Assembly (NCBI GenBank): GCA_000989515.1
Contig: LBOM01000001.1
Span: forward strand, 125,260-165,130
DNA length: 39,871 nt
Direction of reading: 5' to 3'
From: Candidatus Nomurabacteria bacterium GW2011_GWE1_32_28
GTDB lineage: Bacteria > Patescibacteriota > Minisyncoccia > Phycocordibacterales > UBA9973
Numbering within the stretch: position 1 is the first letter of the stretch; each line of letters opens with the position of its first letter. Positions 16,042-24,570 of the stretch are shown here, one piece after another. The position numbers and the translations under genes were made by a program. Under the pieces are notes generated by a model that saw only the letters and a list, made by a program, of their open reading frames with translations, was not told where the DNA came from and made no database searches.

Positions 16042-18261
16042 CTATTTTATATTTAATAGCTTGTGTGGATTGTGGTTTTTGCATGATTTATTACTACATC
16101 TTTCTGGTATTGTTTTAGTTCCTTCCATCATTAGAGAGTTACATTCTTTACATATATTACCAGTTGGCTTTGCTTTTATCGCATATTTACAATCAGGATA
16201 ATTAGAACAAGAATAAAATATTCCAAATCTTCCACGTCGTTCTGAAATATCACCTTTTTTACATAAAGGACAAATCACTCCAGTCCTTTTTTTTGCTTCT
16301 TCTGCTTCGTCTTTTTTAATAAATTTACATTTTGGATAGCGTGAACAAGAAATAAAAGTACCTGTTCCGTCTCGTCTTTCTTTTATTATCAATTTACCTC
16401 CACCAGATTTTCCTTTTTTTTCTCCACAATCTGGACAGATCTCTCCAGTTTCTTTTGGGCCTTCTATCTCAGTTCCATCTAAACGAAGAGCACCATCACA
16501 ATCTGGATATTTTTCACAAGAATAAAATTTACCATTACGTGAAAGCTTTATTATCATTTTTTCTTTACATTTTGGACATTTAATATTTTTAGGTGCATCA
16601 CCCAGGTTTGTAGCTTTTTCTAATTTTTCTTTTGTTTTTATTTCTTTTGAAAATGGTCCATAAAAATCTTTTAAAGTTTTTTCATATTCACGTTCTCCGC
16701 GAGATATCTCATCTAGTTGATCTTCCATTTCTGCTGTAAATGTATCACTAATATAATTAGCAAAATGTGTTTCTAGAAAATCAGATACAACTTCTCCGAC
16801 ATCAGTAGGGAATAGAGTTTTATTTTCTTTTTTTACATAAGTTCTGTCTTCTAGAGTTTTCATTATTGAAGCATAAGTAGAAGGTCTGCCTATATCACGG
16901 GCTTCTAATTCTTTTATGAGTCCAGCTTCACTATATCTATTTGGTGGTTCTGTGAATTTTTCTTCTTTTATTAAATTGAGTAACTTTAATTTTTCTCCAT
17001 TTTTTACTTCTGGAAGTTCTATATCTTCTCCTGTGCTATCTCTATCGACTTCTAACCATCCTCTAAAAAGAATTCTTGAACCAGTTGCAGTAAAGTCTGG
17101 GAATTCAAAATCAGGTGCTGAAGATATATTTGCACTTATTTTTGTCTTTAATAATTTTGCATCAGTCATCTGAGAAGATATAGTACGTTCCCAGATTAAT
17201 TTATAAAGTTTTTGTTGTTCATCAGTACCTGCTCCTAGATTCTCTATATGAGTGGGACGAATAGCTTCGTGGGCCTCTTGAGCATTTTTTGATTTAGTTT
17301 TATATATTCTAGATTGAGCATATTCTTTACCATATTTTTTTTCAACAAGAGAAATTATTTGTGCTTGTGCTGTTACAGATAAATTTGTACTATCTGTTCT
17401 CATATAAGTTATATGTCCAGCTTCATAAAGTTTTTGTGCTAATTGCATTGTTCTTGAAGGTGAATATGAAAGACGTGAGCTCGCAGTTTGTTGTAATGTA
17501 GAAGTAGTAAATGGTGCACGAGGAACTCTTTTTTGTTCTGATTCTTTTATCTCTTTTACTTGCCAATCTTTAGATTTTCCTTCTCTTAATATGTTTTCAA
17601 CAAGTTCTTGGTCTCTAGGTTCTTTTGAACAAGTAAATGTCAATTTTACCTTTTTTTCTGTTTCAAAAAGACCCAAGAGTTTCCAATATTGTTCAGGTAT
17701 AAAAGCACGAATCTCACGTTCTCGTTCCATTATTATACGAAGTGCAGGGGATTGTACTCTTCCAGCCGAAAGACCATATCTTACTTTTTTCCAAATAAGC
17801 CCAGAAAGATCATAGCCGACGAGTCTATCTAATACTCGTCTTGCTTCTTGTGCTTTTCTTAGATTAGTGTCTATATCTCTTGGATTTTTTAATGCTTCTA
17901 TTACTGCTTCTTTTGTTATTTCATAAAAAGCTACACGTTTGGTTGATGCTTTTATTTTTTTATCTTTTTTTAATAATTCTTCTATATGCCATGCGATAGC
18001 TTCTCCTTCACGGTCAGGGTCTGTTGCTAGAATAATTTCTGTTGCTTTTTCTCCTAAAGATTGAAGTTCATGAACAACTTTTTCTTTACCACGAGAAATT
18101 TCATAATGAGGAATAAATCCAGCATCTATATCTATTGCTATTTTATTTGATTTAGGTAAATCACGAATATGTCCTATAGAAGCACGTACTGTGTACGCGC
18201 CTTCTAAATATTTTTCAATAGTTTTTGCCTTTGATGGTGATTCAACAATTAATAATTTCAT
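16042..18261 (-). CDS. topA: DNA topoisomerase I
   Basis: Type IA enzyme that relaxes negative supercoils. The N-terminal TOPRIM domain is visible (LLIVESPSKAKTIEKYL, then DPDREGEAIAWH). The active-site tyrosine is in THITYMRTDSTNLS-like sequence (ITYMRTDSTNLS), and the family block RDIGRPSTYASIMKTLEDR is present. The C-terminus (from about residue 560) has four cysteine-rich zinc-ribbon repeats, e.g. CPKCKEKM...CEKYPDC, the last a shorter variant. The 739-residue length is typical. dprA is 79 nt upstream and relA/spoT 20 nt downstream, consistent with one operon. Confidence 0.97.
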   Translation of the reverse strand: MKLLIVESPSKAKTIEKYLEGAYTVRASIGHIRDLPKSNKIAIDIDAGFIPHYEISRGKEKVVHELQSLGEKATEIILATDPDREGEAIAWHIEELLKKDKKIKASTKRVAFYEITKEAVIEALKNPRDIDTNLRKAQEARRVLDRLVGYDLSGLIWKKVRYGLSAGRVQSPALRIIMEREREIRAFIPEQYWKLLGLFETEKKVKLTFTCSKEPRDQELVENILREGKSKDWQVKEIKESEQKRVPRAPFTTSTLQQTASSRLSYSPSRTMQLAQKLYEAGHITYMRTDSTNLSVTAQAQIISLVEKKYGKEYAQSRIYKTKSKNAQEAHEAIRPTHIENLGAGTDEQQKLYKLIWERTISSQMTDAKLLKTKISANISSAPDFEFPDFTATGSRILFRGWLEVDRDSTGEDIELPEVKNGEKLKLLNLIKEEKFTEPPNRYSEAGLIKELEARDIGRPSTYASIMKTLEDRTYVKKENKTLFPTDVGEVVSDFLETHFANYISDTFTAEMEDQLDEISRGEREYEKTLKDFYGPFSKEIKTKEKLEKATNLGDAPKNIKCPKCKEKMIIKLSRNGKFYSCEKYPDCDGALRLDGTEIEGPKETGEICPDCGEKKGKSGGGKLIIKERRDGTGTFISCSRYPKCKFIKKDEAEEAKKRTGVICPLCKKGDISERRGRFGIFYSCSNYPDCKYAIKAKPTGNICKECNSLMMEGTKTIPERCSNKSCKNHNPHKLLNIK

Positions 18262-18340
18262 AATGAATTAAGTTTAAGTTATTAATACCTATTTCACAGT
18301 ATTACACGAAATATATTTTTTTTGCAAATTTAGATTTTAT

Positions 18341-19204
18341 TTAAGCTAATCGTATTTCTCCCATTTCTTCTTTTATTAATTCTTTTATTTCCATTATTGA
18401 AAGAATCGCATTCGCATTTGGTGTTGGCATTTTCATTGCTCTGATTAGATCATCTCTTGGAATGGGTTCACGAAGTAAAGCTACAACTTTTTTCTCTTCA
18501 GGTGTTAAATCTGCAAAAAGTTTTGCTTGTTTCTCTTCATCTTTTGGTTTTTCAAATCCTAACGCTTCTAATACATCTTCTGCACAAGTCACAGGTGTCG
18601 CTCCTTGTCGTATTAATCTATTTGTACCTTTTGAACTTGATGAAAATATTGATCCAGGTATGGCAAGCACATCTCTATTGTATTCTGTGGCAAGTCTTGC
18701 TGTGATGAGTGTGCCAGATCTTTCTTCTGCTTCTATTATCAATACAGATTTAGAGATTCCTGCCATCAATCTATTTCGCATCGGAAAACTCCATTGCGTA
18801 GCTTTGAAGTCAGGCTCAAATTCTGAGATTAAACATCCACCACTTTCTACTACTTCTCTCATTAATCTGACATTTGTTTTTGGATATATTGCTTCATCTG
18901 AAAGTCCTGATCCAGGGAATACTATGGTCTTCAATCCTACTTGCATTGCTTTTTTATGAGATATTGTATCTATGCCAATAGCAAAACCAGAAACTATTAC
19001 AATAGGATAACCTTTTAATCCCTCAATAATTTTTTCACAAGCTTCTCTTCCGTAAGAAGTAAATTTACGAGAACCAACTATAGATAAATAAATTAAATTC
19101 TTATCAGTAGGTAAATCGCCTATAATCCAAAGATCTTCTGGTGGTTGAGGAATTTCTAATAATGCAGTAGGGAATTCTTTTTTTAATAGTTTTCTAATTT
19201 TCAT
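18341..19204 (-). CDS. dprA: DNA processing protein DprA
   Basis: Binds incoming single-stranded DNA during natural transformation and loads RecA. The product has the Rossmann-like fold: IVGSRKFTSYGREACEKI, VSGFAIGIDTISHKKAM, VFPGSGLSDEAIYP, FPMRNRLMAGIS and EAEERSGTLITARLA. A C-terminal winged-helix-like domain follows (LLREPIPRDDLIRAM). I choose ATG 19204 (287 residues): TATAAC on the minus strand ends 6 nt before it, whereas the track start at 19279 adds an unsupported N-terminus through an intergenic palindrome. Presence of dprA suggests the cell can take up DNA. Confidence 0.93.
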   Translation of the reverse strand: MKIRKLLKKEFPTALLEIPQPPEDLWIIGDLPTDKNLIYLSIVGSRKFTSYGREACEKIIEGLKGYPIVIVSGFAIGIDTISHKKAMQVGLKTIVFPGSGLSDEAIYPKTNVRLMREVVESGGCLISEFEPDFKATQWSFPMRNRLMAGISKSVLIIEAEERSGTLITARLATEYNRDVLAIPGSIFSSSSKGTNRLIRQGATPVTCAEDVLEALGFEKPKDEEKQAKLFADLTPEEKKVVALLREPIPRDDLIRAMKMPTPNANAILSIMEIKELIKEEMGEIRLA

Positions 19205-19210
19205 ACAAAA

Positions 19211-19216
19211 GTTATA
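19211..19216 (-). promoter_or_regulatory. -10 box of dprA
   Basis: On the minus strand TATAAC ends 6 nt before ATG 19204, the same leaderless geometry as other genes here. It decides the start codon. Confidence 0.45.
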
Positions 19217-19242
19217 AAAGTATATTTTATAAAACACGACAT

Positions 19243-19260
19243 ATTTGCCAGCTGGCAAAT
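19243..19260. repeat. 18-bp perfect palindrome ATTTGCCAGCTGGCAAAT
   Basis: Perfectly self-complementary 18 bp in the dprA-serS divergent region (19,205-19,391). It lies about 40 nt upstream of the dprA start and could be an operator or a small hairpin. Beside it is CTCGTCGTTCAAG, which recurs in reverse orientation at about 21,708-21,720. Confidence 0.55.
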
Positions 19261-19355
19261 TGCTATGCTCGTCGTTCAAGAAAAATATAGTCGGAATACC
19301 TCCTTATTTTACTAAACTCCTGTGCAATATTTTCTAAAACATATTTTTATAACTT

Positions 19356-19384
19356 TTGTAATTATACTATTTATAATATATAAT
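19356..19384 (+). promoter_or_regulatory. Sigma-70 type promoter of serS
   Basis: TTGTAA (19356-19361), a 17-nt spacer, TATAAT (19379-19384), then 7 nt to ATG 19392. The mRNA is predicted leaderless. Confidence 0.65.
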
Positions 19385-19391
19385 AGATATT

Positions 19392-20705
19392 ATGTTAGAT
19401 ATAAAATTCATCAGAGACAATAAAGATATTGTAGAAGAAGGAGCAAAAAGAAAACGAGTTGAAGTTGATATTGAGAAGCTTCTCGTATTAGATGATGAAC
19501 GTATTAAACAACTAAAAGAGGTTGAAGATTTAAGAAGTGAAGTGAATAGAGTATCTCAAGACATCGCTCGCAACCAAGATCAAGCACTCAAGATCCAGTT
19601 GATAGAAGAAATGCGAATTGTAAAAGAAGATATAAAACAAAAAGAAGAAAAATTAAAAGCAACAATGGACGAATGGCAGAAAATCATGTTACAAATTCCA
19701 AATGTTACTTCTCCTGATGTTCCAAAAGGGCCTGATGAATCTGGGAACGTTGTGATTAGAAATTGGGGAGAGAAACCAGTATTTGAATTTACACCAAAGG
19801 AACATTATGAAATAGGTGAAAAGTTGGGAATCATAGACAATCAAACTGCTGCTGAAGTTTCTGGAGCAAGATTCACTTACCTAAAGGGTGATCTAGTTTT
19901 AATGCAATTTGCTCTTATAAATTTTATATTAGAAATTTTAGGTAATAAAGAAATTTTAGAAAAAATTGCAAGAGATAAAAATATAAATATAGACACTAAG
20001 CCATTTATGCCTGTTGTTCCTCCTTTTATGGTAAAACCGAATACTTATCTTAAGATGGCTAGACTAGAGCCCAAAGAAGATAAATATCACTTAGTAGCTG
20101 ATGATATGTATCTTGTTGGTAGCGCAGAACATTCTCTTGGACCAATGCATATGAATCAAATTATAGACGAAAAAGATATGCCTATACGCTATGTTGGTTA
20201 TTCTCCTGCATTTAGAAGAGAAGCTGGTTCTTATGGAAAAGATACAAAAGGAATTCTTAGAATGCATCAATTTGAAAAATTAGAGATGGAAACTTTTTGT
20301 TTACCAGAAAATTCTATTCAAGAGCAAGAGTTTTTGGTTTCTATTCAAGAATATCTTTTACAGATGCTTAAACTTCCTTATCAAGTTGTATTGATTTGCA
20401 CAGGAGACATGGGTAAGCCTGATTATCGTCAGATTGATATAGAGACATGGATGCCTGGACAAAATACTTACAGAGAGACACATACAGCAGATCTAATGAC
20501 CAGTTTCCAATCAAGAAGATTAAATACTAAAGTTAAACGTATAGATGGTAAAGTGGAGCTTGTTCATATGAATGATGCTACTATCTGTGCTATTGGTAGG
20601 ACGCTTATTGCTATTCTTGAGAATTATCAACAGATCGATGGTACTGTCAAAATTCCAGAAGTTTTGAAAAAATATATGGGTGGAAGGGAAACAATTACGA
20701 ATTAA
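19392..20705 (+). CDS. serS: Seryl-tRNA synthetase
   Basis: Charges tRNA-Ser. The 437-residue product has the N-terminal coiled-coil tRNA-binding arm (about residues 30-100) and the class II catalytic core: motif 2 region PAFRREAGSYGKDTKGILRMHQFEK, from which FRREAGSYGKDTKG is the diagnostic phrase, and motif 3 with GRTLIAILENYQ. The CTGDMGKPDYRQIDIETW block is also typical. Length matches bacterial SerRS. A GC hairpin follows and ftsQ starts 46 nt after the stop. Confidence 0.97.
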   Translation: MLDIKFIRDNKDIVEEGAKRKRVEVDIEKLLVLDDERIKQLKEVEDLRSEVNRVSQDIARNQDQALKIQLIEEMRIVKEDIKQKEEKLKATMDEWQKIMLQIPNVTSPDVPKGPDESGNVVIRNWGEKPVFEFTPKEHYEIGEKLGIIDNQTAAEVSGARFTYLKGDLVLMQFALINFILEILGNKEILEKIARDKNINIDTKPFMPVVPPFMVKPNTYLKMARLEPKEDKYHLVADDMYLVGSAEHSLGPMHMNQIIDEKDMPIRYVGYSPAFRREAGSYGKDTKGILRMHQFEKLEMETFCLPENSIQEQEFLVSIQEYLLQMLKLPYQVVLICTGDMGKPDYRQIDIETWMPGQNTYRETHTADLMTSFQSRRLNTKVKRIDGKVELVHMNDATICAIGRTLIAILENYQQIDGTVKIPEVLKKYMGGRETITN

Positions 20706-20706
20706 T

Positions 20707-20746
20707 AATTACGCCCGCCTGACTGAGTAGTCGTTTGGGCGTGAAT
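20707..20746 (+). terminator. GC hairpin between serS and ftsQ
   Basis: ACGCCC (20711-20716) pairs with GGGCGT (20737-20742), and flanking AATT can extend the stem. No T-run follows, so it may attenuate or stabilise rather than terminate; the ftsQ start is 9 nt beyond it. Confidence 0.35.
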
Positions 20747-20751
20747 TACGA

Positions 20752-21621
20752 ATGAAAAATAGTGCCTTAAATTCTCCGCGTATTTTAGAATTAAAAAAGA
20801 AAAAATATGAAACTTTAAGAAAAAAAATTTATTTTTTTATTTTTTTATTTTTTTTAATTTTAGTTGGATTATCTTTTCTTTCAAGATGGGATAACCTAAA
20901 TATAGACAATATTGAAGTTTCTGGTAATAAGGTAATAGAAACTAAGGTAATAGAAGATATAGTAAAAGATAAAATAGCTGGGAATTATTTTTATTTTTTT
21001 CCAAAAACAAATTTCTTTTTTTATCCTAAGAATAAAATAATAACAGAATTGACTGATAAATTTAGAAGAATAAAAAATATATCTATTAATTTAAGAAATT
21101 TAAAAACTTTAGAAATTTCTTTAACAGAACGTGTTGCTCTATATACATATTGTGGTGATACTTTAGATTTAAAACCTGAAATAGAAAATCAAGAATGTTA
21201 TTTTATAGATGAAAGTGGTTATATCTTTGATGAAGCTTTATATTTTTCAGGAAATGTTTATTTAAAGTTTTTTGGAATTTTAGATAAGAATAAAGATAGC
21301 CCTCTTGGATCTTATTTTTATCAACCGTATTTTAAAAAGTTAGTTGCATTAAAAGAAACATTAAACAAAATTAATATAAAACCCGTGGCATTCTTTATTG
21401 AAGACAATGAAGATGTTAAAATGTTTCTTTCTTCTTCTGTTACTTACCAAATGGGGCCAGAAATAATTTTTAAATTAGATTCAGATTTTGATAAAGTGAT
21501 AGAAAATTTACAATCAGTTCTTACCACAGAACCATTGAAATCAGATTTTAAGAATAAATATGACTCTCTTCTTTACATTGACCTAAGGTTTGGGAATAAG
21601 GTATATTACAAATTCAAGTAA
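20752..21621 (+). CDS. ftsQ: FtsQ/DivIB-type cell division protein
   Basis: Bitopic divisome protein that links early and late division proteins. A lysine-rich cytoplasmic N-terminus (about 25 residues) is followed by one membrane segment (IYFFIFLFFLILVGLSFL), then a POTRA domain with the typical IDNIEVSGNKVIETKVIEDI start and the ISLTERVALYTY strand, and a poorly conserved beta domain. The 289-residue size fits. It is not in a classical dcw cluster here; serS is upstream. Assignment rests on topology and the POTRA pattern rather than strong motifs. Confidence 0.75.
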   Translation: MKNSALNSPRILELKKKKYETLRKKIYFFIFLFFLILVGLSFLSRWDNLNIDNIEVSGNKVIETKVIEDIVKDKIAGNYFYFFPKTNFFFYPKNKIITELTDKFRRIKNISINLRNLKTLEISLTERVALYTYCGDTLDLKPEIENQECYFIDESGYIFDEALYFSGNVYLKFFGILDKNKDSPLGSYFYQPYFKKLVALKETLNKINIKPVAFFIEDNEDVKMFLSSSVTYQMGPEIIFKLDSDFDKVIENLQSVLTTEPLKSDFKNKYDSLLYIDLRFGNKVYYKFK

Positions 21622-21626
21622 CAAAA

Positions 21627-21780
21627 AAAAGGAACAAGAAATAATTTTTAGAAAGCCTTGCGCAGAAGTTTAGAAAATAAAAATAGTATTCTATTTATTA
21701 TTTACTTGAACGACGAGCAGAACGCTCCCAAAGCTTTGCTAGATAGATTGCTTTATAAAGATTGATTTCTTGTTCCTTTT
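21627..21780. repeat. 154-bp intergenic element bounded by 16-bp inverted repeats
   Basis: AAAAGGAACAAGAAAT (21627-21642) and ATTTCTTGTTCCTTTT (21765-21780) are perfect complements and fill almost the whole ftsQ-dus gap. Further complementary pieces lie inside (for example AAAGCC with GGC-less partner GCTTT near both ends), and the interior includes CTTGAACGACGAGCA, found inverted near 19,265. It could be a MITE-like insertion, a long terminator or a structured RNA. Confidence 0.6.
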
Positions 21781-21798
21781 GAAAGAACATAAAAAAAT

Positions 21799-22839
21799 AT
21801 GAGTAATTTTTGGAAAAAACTTAATAAACCATTTTTTTGCTTAGCGCCAATGTCGGATGTCACTGATATCGCTTTTCGTCGTATTTTGGCAAAATATAGC
21901 AAAAATAGAGAAAATAAAGATAGTGTCGTTTTTTGGACAGAGTTCGTAGCAGCTGATGGTTTGTGTAATAAGTTAGCAAAAAAGAAATTATCTTATATAT
22001 TAAAATATTCAGAAGCTGAGAGGCCTATCGTGGCTCAAGTCTTTGGTGCTAATCCTGAAAATATGGAAAAGGCTTGTAGTTATATTGCTAGTCTTGGTTT
22101 TGATGGTATTGATATTAATATGGGTTGTCCAGATAAATCTGTAGTAGCTCAAGGAGCTGGATCAGGCCTTATAAAGACTCCACAACTTGCAAGGAAGATA
22201 ATACAGGCAGCTCATCGTGGGATAGAATCTTCTGGTGCAAATATTCCAGTATCTGTTAAAACAAGAATTGGTTTTAATAAAAAAGAAGAATTAGATATGT
22301 GGATAGGAGAATTAGTAAAAGAAAATATTTCTGCTTTGACTATTCACTTGCGTACTACAAAAGAATTGTCGCTTGTTCCAGCAAACTGGGATCATATAAA
22401 AAGAATAAAAGAAATTATTAAAGATAGTGGAAAAGAAATATTACTCATTGGTAATGGTGATGTAAAAGATTTGAAAGACGCAGAAAGTAAAGCATTGGAA
22501 TATGGTTGTGATGGGGTGATGATAGGGAGAGGAGTTTTTGGGAATCCGTTTTTCTTTACAAAGAAAAACGTCCTGAGCGAAGTCGAAGGGCTTTCTTCTG
22601 ACTATATCAAAAATGATGAGTTAAAGGAGAAATTAGAGATTTTGATAGAACATACACAAATTTTTGATAAAGAACTTTTGAAACCTAAATATAAGAATTT
22701 TTCTGTTATGAAGAAACATTTTAAAGCATATGTAAATGATTTTCCTGGCGCAAAAGAATTGAGAGTAAAATTAATGGAAACTGACAACTCAAAAGAAGTA
22801 GAAAATATAATAAATGAGTTTTTAAAGCAAAAAAAATAA
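21799..22839 (+). CDS. tRNA-dihydrouridine synthase
   Basis: FMN enzyme that reduces uridine to dihydrouridine in tRNA D-loops. The TIM-barrel motifs are clear: LAPMSDVTDIAFR at the N-terminus, PIVAQVFGANPENMEKA, GIDINMGCPDKSVVAQGAGS (with the catalytic Cys) and DGVMIGRGVFGNPFFF, followed by a C-terminal helical domain. At 346 residues it is near normal. Odd point: just after the barrel the DNA has CCTGAGCGAAGTCGAAGGG, a short-repeat-like sequence translated as LSEVEG, which lies in the variable linker. The subfamily (DusA/B/C) cannot be fixed by eye. Confidence 0.93.
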   Translation: MSNFWKKLNKPFFCLAPMSDVTDIAFRRILAKYSKNRENKDSVVFWTEFVAADGLCNKLAKKKLSYILKYSEAERPIVAQVFGANPENMEKACSYIASLGFDGIDINMGCPDKSVVAQGAGSGLIKTPQLARKIIQAAHRGIESSGANIPVSVKTRIGFNKKEELDMWIGELVKENISALTIHLRTTKELSLVPANWDHIKRIKEIIKDSGKEILLIGNGDVKDLKDAESKALEYGCDGVMIGRGVFGNPFFFTKKNVLSEVEGLSSDYIKNDELKEKLEILIEHTQIFDKELLKPKYKNFSVMKKHFKAYVNDFPGAKELRVKLMETDNSKEVENIINEFLKQKK

Positions 22840-22953
22840 AATAAAGTTTTTAAGGGGTTTTGAGCTCGACGTAGTGAAAACTTCAGAATTTTTTAAGCTT
22901 CAAAAAATTTGTACCGACAAAAATTTTGATTTTAATTTTTTTGCTTTTTAGGT

Positions 22954-22959
22954 TATAAT
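22954..22959 (+). promoter_or_regulatory. -10 box of dnaX
   Basis: TATAAT ends 7 nt before ATG 22967 with no Shine-Dalgarno; a leaderless mRNA is predicted. No good -35 at the correct distance. Confidence 0.5.
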
Positions 22960-22966
22960 TAAAATT

Positions 22967-24022
22967 ATGCATGACTTAGCTTTATATCGTAAATATAGAC
23001 CACAGAGCTTTAAAGAAGTCTTAGGACAAGACCATATTGTGAAGGTACTAGAGAGCTCAGTGGAGACAAATAAAGTTTCTCATGCTTATCTTTTTGTCGG
23101 TACTCGCGGTACTGGAAAAACTTCTGTTGCTCGTATCTTTGCTAAAGAAATAGGAGTATCTGAGAATGATCTTTATGAAATAGACGCTGCTTCAAACAGA
23201 GGCATTGAAGACATTAGAGAGCTTCGCGATGGAGTTCGTGTATTACCATTTGATTCAAAATACAAGGTTTATATTATAGATGAGGTGCATATGCTTTCTA
23301 AAGACGCTTGGGGTGCATTACTAAAGACATTAGAAGAGCCTCCAAAACATGTTATTTTTATTTTAGCTACTACAGAAGTTCACAAGGTTCCTGAAACTAT
23401 TGTATCTCGTTGTCAGGTTTTTACATTTAGAAAAGCTTCAGAATTAATTTCTAAAAATATGATTTTAGAAGTTTCTAAAAAAGAAGGTTTTGAATTAGAT
23501 AATGGTACAGCAGAATTGATAGCGATACTAGGAGATGGATCTTTCCGTGATGCATTGGGAACACTTCAGAAAGTTTTAAATTTCTCTGTTGATTCAAAAG
23601 GTAAAAAAGTAAAGAAAATAAACAAAGAAGATGTAGAAAAAATAACAGGTGCACCAAAGACTATTTTAGTAAATGATTTTATTTCTGCTATTGCTTTGAA
23701 GGATTTAGAAAAAGGAATAATGACAGCTAAAAAAGCTGCGTCTGAAAATCTAGATATGAAGCTTTATTTTAAACTCATAATACAAAAGTTTCGTATGGCT
23801 GTGATTTTAAAATATGCACCAAAATTAGAAAAAGAAATGGCAGGGGATCTGAGTGAAGGAGACTTGGAATTCTTGAAAGGTTTGGTAAAAGAAGACAAGG
23901 AAGGTCTGCTTCGATCAAAAGCTTTGTCTATTTTACTTGATTCATATAATGATATAGATAGAGCATTTATCTCCGAATTGCCATTAGAACTCGCTCTGGT
24001 GAAAATTCTCTCAAAAGAATAA
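22967..24022 (+). CDS. dnaX: DNA polymerase III gamma/tau-type clamp loader subunit, short and lacking the zinc module
   Basis: ATPase of the sliding-clamp loader. The AAA+ domain is complete: YRKYRPQSFKEVLGQDHI, Walker A GTRGTGKTS, EIDAASNRGIEDIR, Walker B IIDEVHMLS, and sensor/SRC motif VSRCQVFTF. Domain III follows to residue 351. Two deviations are visible. The four-cysteine zinc-binding insert normally between Walker A and EIDAASN is absent (only GVSENDLY remains). The tau-specific C-terminal region is also absent, so only a gamma-like form can be made. The HTH gene follows 43 nt later. Confidence 0.93.
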   Translation: MHDLALYRKYRPQSFKEVLGQDHIVKVLESSVETNKVSHAYLFVGTRGTGKTSVARIFAKEIGVSENDLYEIDAASNRGIEDIRELRDGVRVLPFDSKYKVYIIDEVHMLSKDAWGALLKTLEEPPKHVIFILATTEVHKVPETIVSRCQVFTFRKASELISKNMILEVSKKEGFELDNGTAELIAILGDGSFRDALGTLQKVLNFSVDSKGKKVKKINKEDVEKITGAPKTILVNDFISAIALKDLEKGIMTAKKAASENLDMKLYFKLIIQKFRMAVILKYAPKLEKEMAGDLSEGDLEFLKGLVKEDKEGLLRSKALSILLDSYNDIDRAFISELPLELALVKILSKE

Positions 24023-24065
24023 TAGATATTGTGTTTAAAATAAAAAAAGTATATTGTTAATATAT

Positions 24066-24242
24066 ATGATTTCACATAGTTTAAAAATTAAAGAGAAAGC
24101 AGTATTGCTTAGGCAAAAGGGATTTAGTTTTGGTCAAATAGCAGAAAAGCTTAAAATAGGTAAAAGCACTGTTGGTTTTTGGTTTAAAAATGGCGTTGTT
24201 AAATCTAAAAAAATAAAAAAATTAGCAAAAGCTAAAAAATAA
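24066..24242 (+). CDS. 58-residue helix-turn-helix protein
   Basis: Starts at ATG 24066 (the track's TTG 24054 is upstream in frame). The whole product is a single Hin/resolvase-like HTH: EKAVLLRQKGFSFGQIAEKL, then IGKSTVGFWFKN, with a lysine-rich tail. It matches the N-terminal HTH of the 25,010 gene position by position (LR-K-G, KST, W) but lacks the following LYWAEGTK domain, so it is either a stand-alone DNA-binding miniprotein or a stub of a larger gene. Target unknown. A TATATT box ends 10 nt before ATG. Confidence 0.65.
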   Translation: MISHSLKIKEKAVLLRQKGFSFGQIAEKLKIGKSTVGFWFKNGVVKSKKIKKLAKAKK

Positions 24243-24300
24243 TTTTGTTTTATTTATTTGACGATATTTAAATTTTTGTTAATATATTTTGAGTATATTG

Positions 24301-24400
24301 TATAGCGCTGTTGTGCAAGACATTCTCAAGGAGAATTGGAAAACTATCCAACAGATAGCGCAATATATTTATCAATCCCGACGATGTCGGGATTTTTTAT
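24301..24400 (+). ncRNA. Candidate structured small RNA with intrinsic terminator
   Basis: The 24,243-24,570 gap has no ORF but shows nested pairings: GCGCT (24305-24309) with AGCGC (24357-24361) closes a helix; inside are ATTCTC/GAGAAT and TTGGA/TCCAA. GTTG (24310-24313) can alternatively pair with CAAC (24349-24352), competing with the inner TCCAA arm. A strong terminator AATCCCGAC-gat-GTCGGGATT plus six T's follows (24374-24398). AT-rich promoter-like sequence precedes it. No known RNA family was recognised. The rest of the gap is AT-rich. Confidence 0.5.
24374..24398 (+). terminator. Rho-independent terminator
   Basis: Nine-bp perfect stem AATCCCGAC/GTCGGGATT with a 3-nt loop followed by a T-run. 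It ends the candidate RNA above. Confidence 0.85.
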
Positions 24401-24555
24401 TTGATGCTGAGAGTCTGGGACAGTATCCGAACGATTTTGATAGAAAATAAGGATTAATAGTATTTTTATATAAAGATCAAAAAAAGATGTTTATATATCA
24501 CATATTTTTTATTAAAAAGTCAAACTAAAATATCATTAATATTTTAGTATAAAGA

Positions 24556-24564
24556 TGTTAAAAT
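24556..24564 (+). promoter_or_regulatory. Extended -10 promoter of the first cupin gene
   Basis: TGTTAAAAT ends 6 nt before ATG 24571. The earlier in-frame ATG at 24565 touches the -10 box and would lie upstream of the transcript start. Confidence 0.55.
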
Positions 24565-24570
24565 ATGTTA

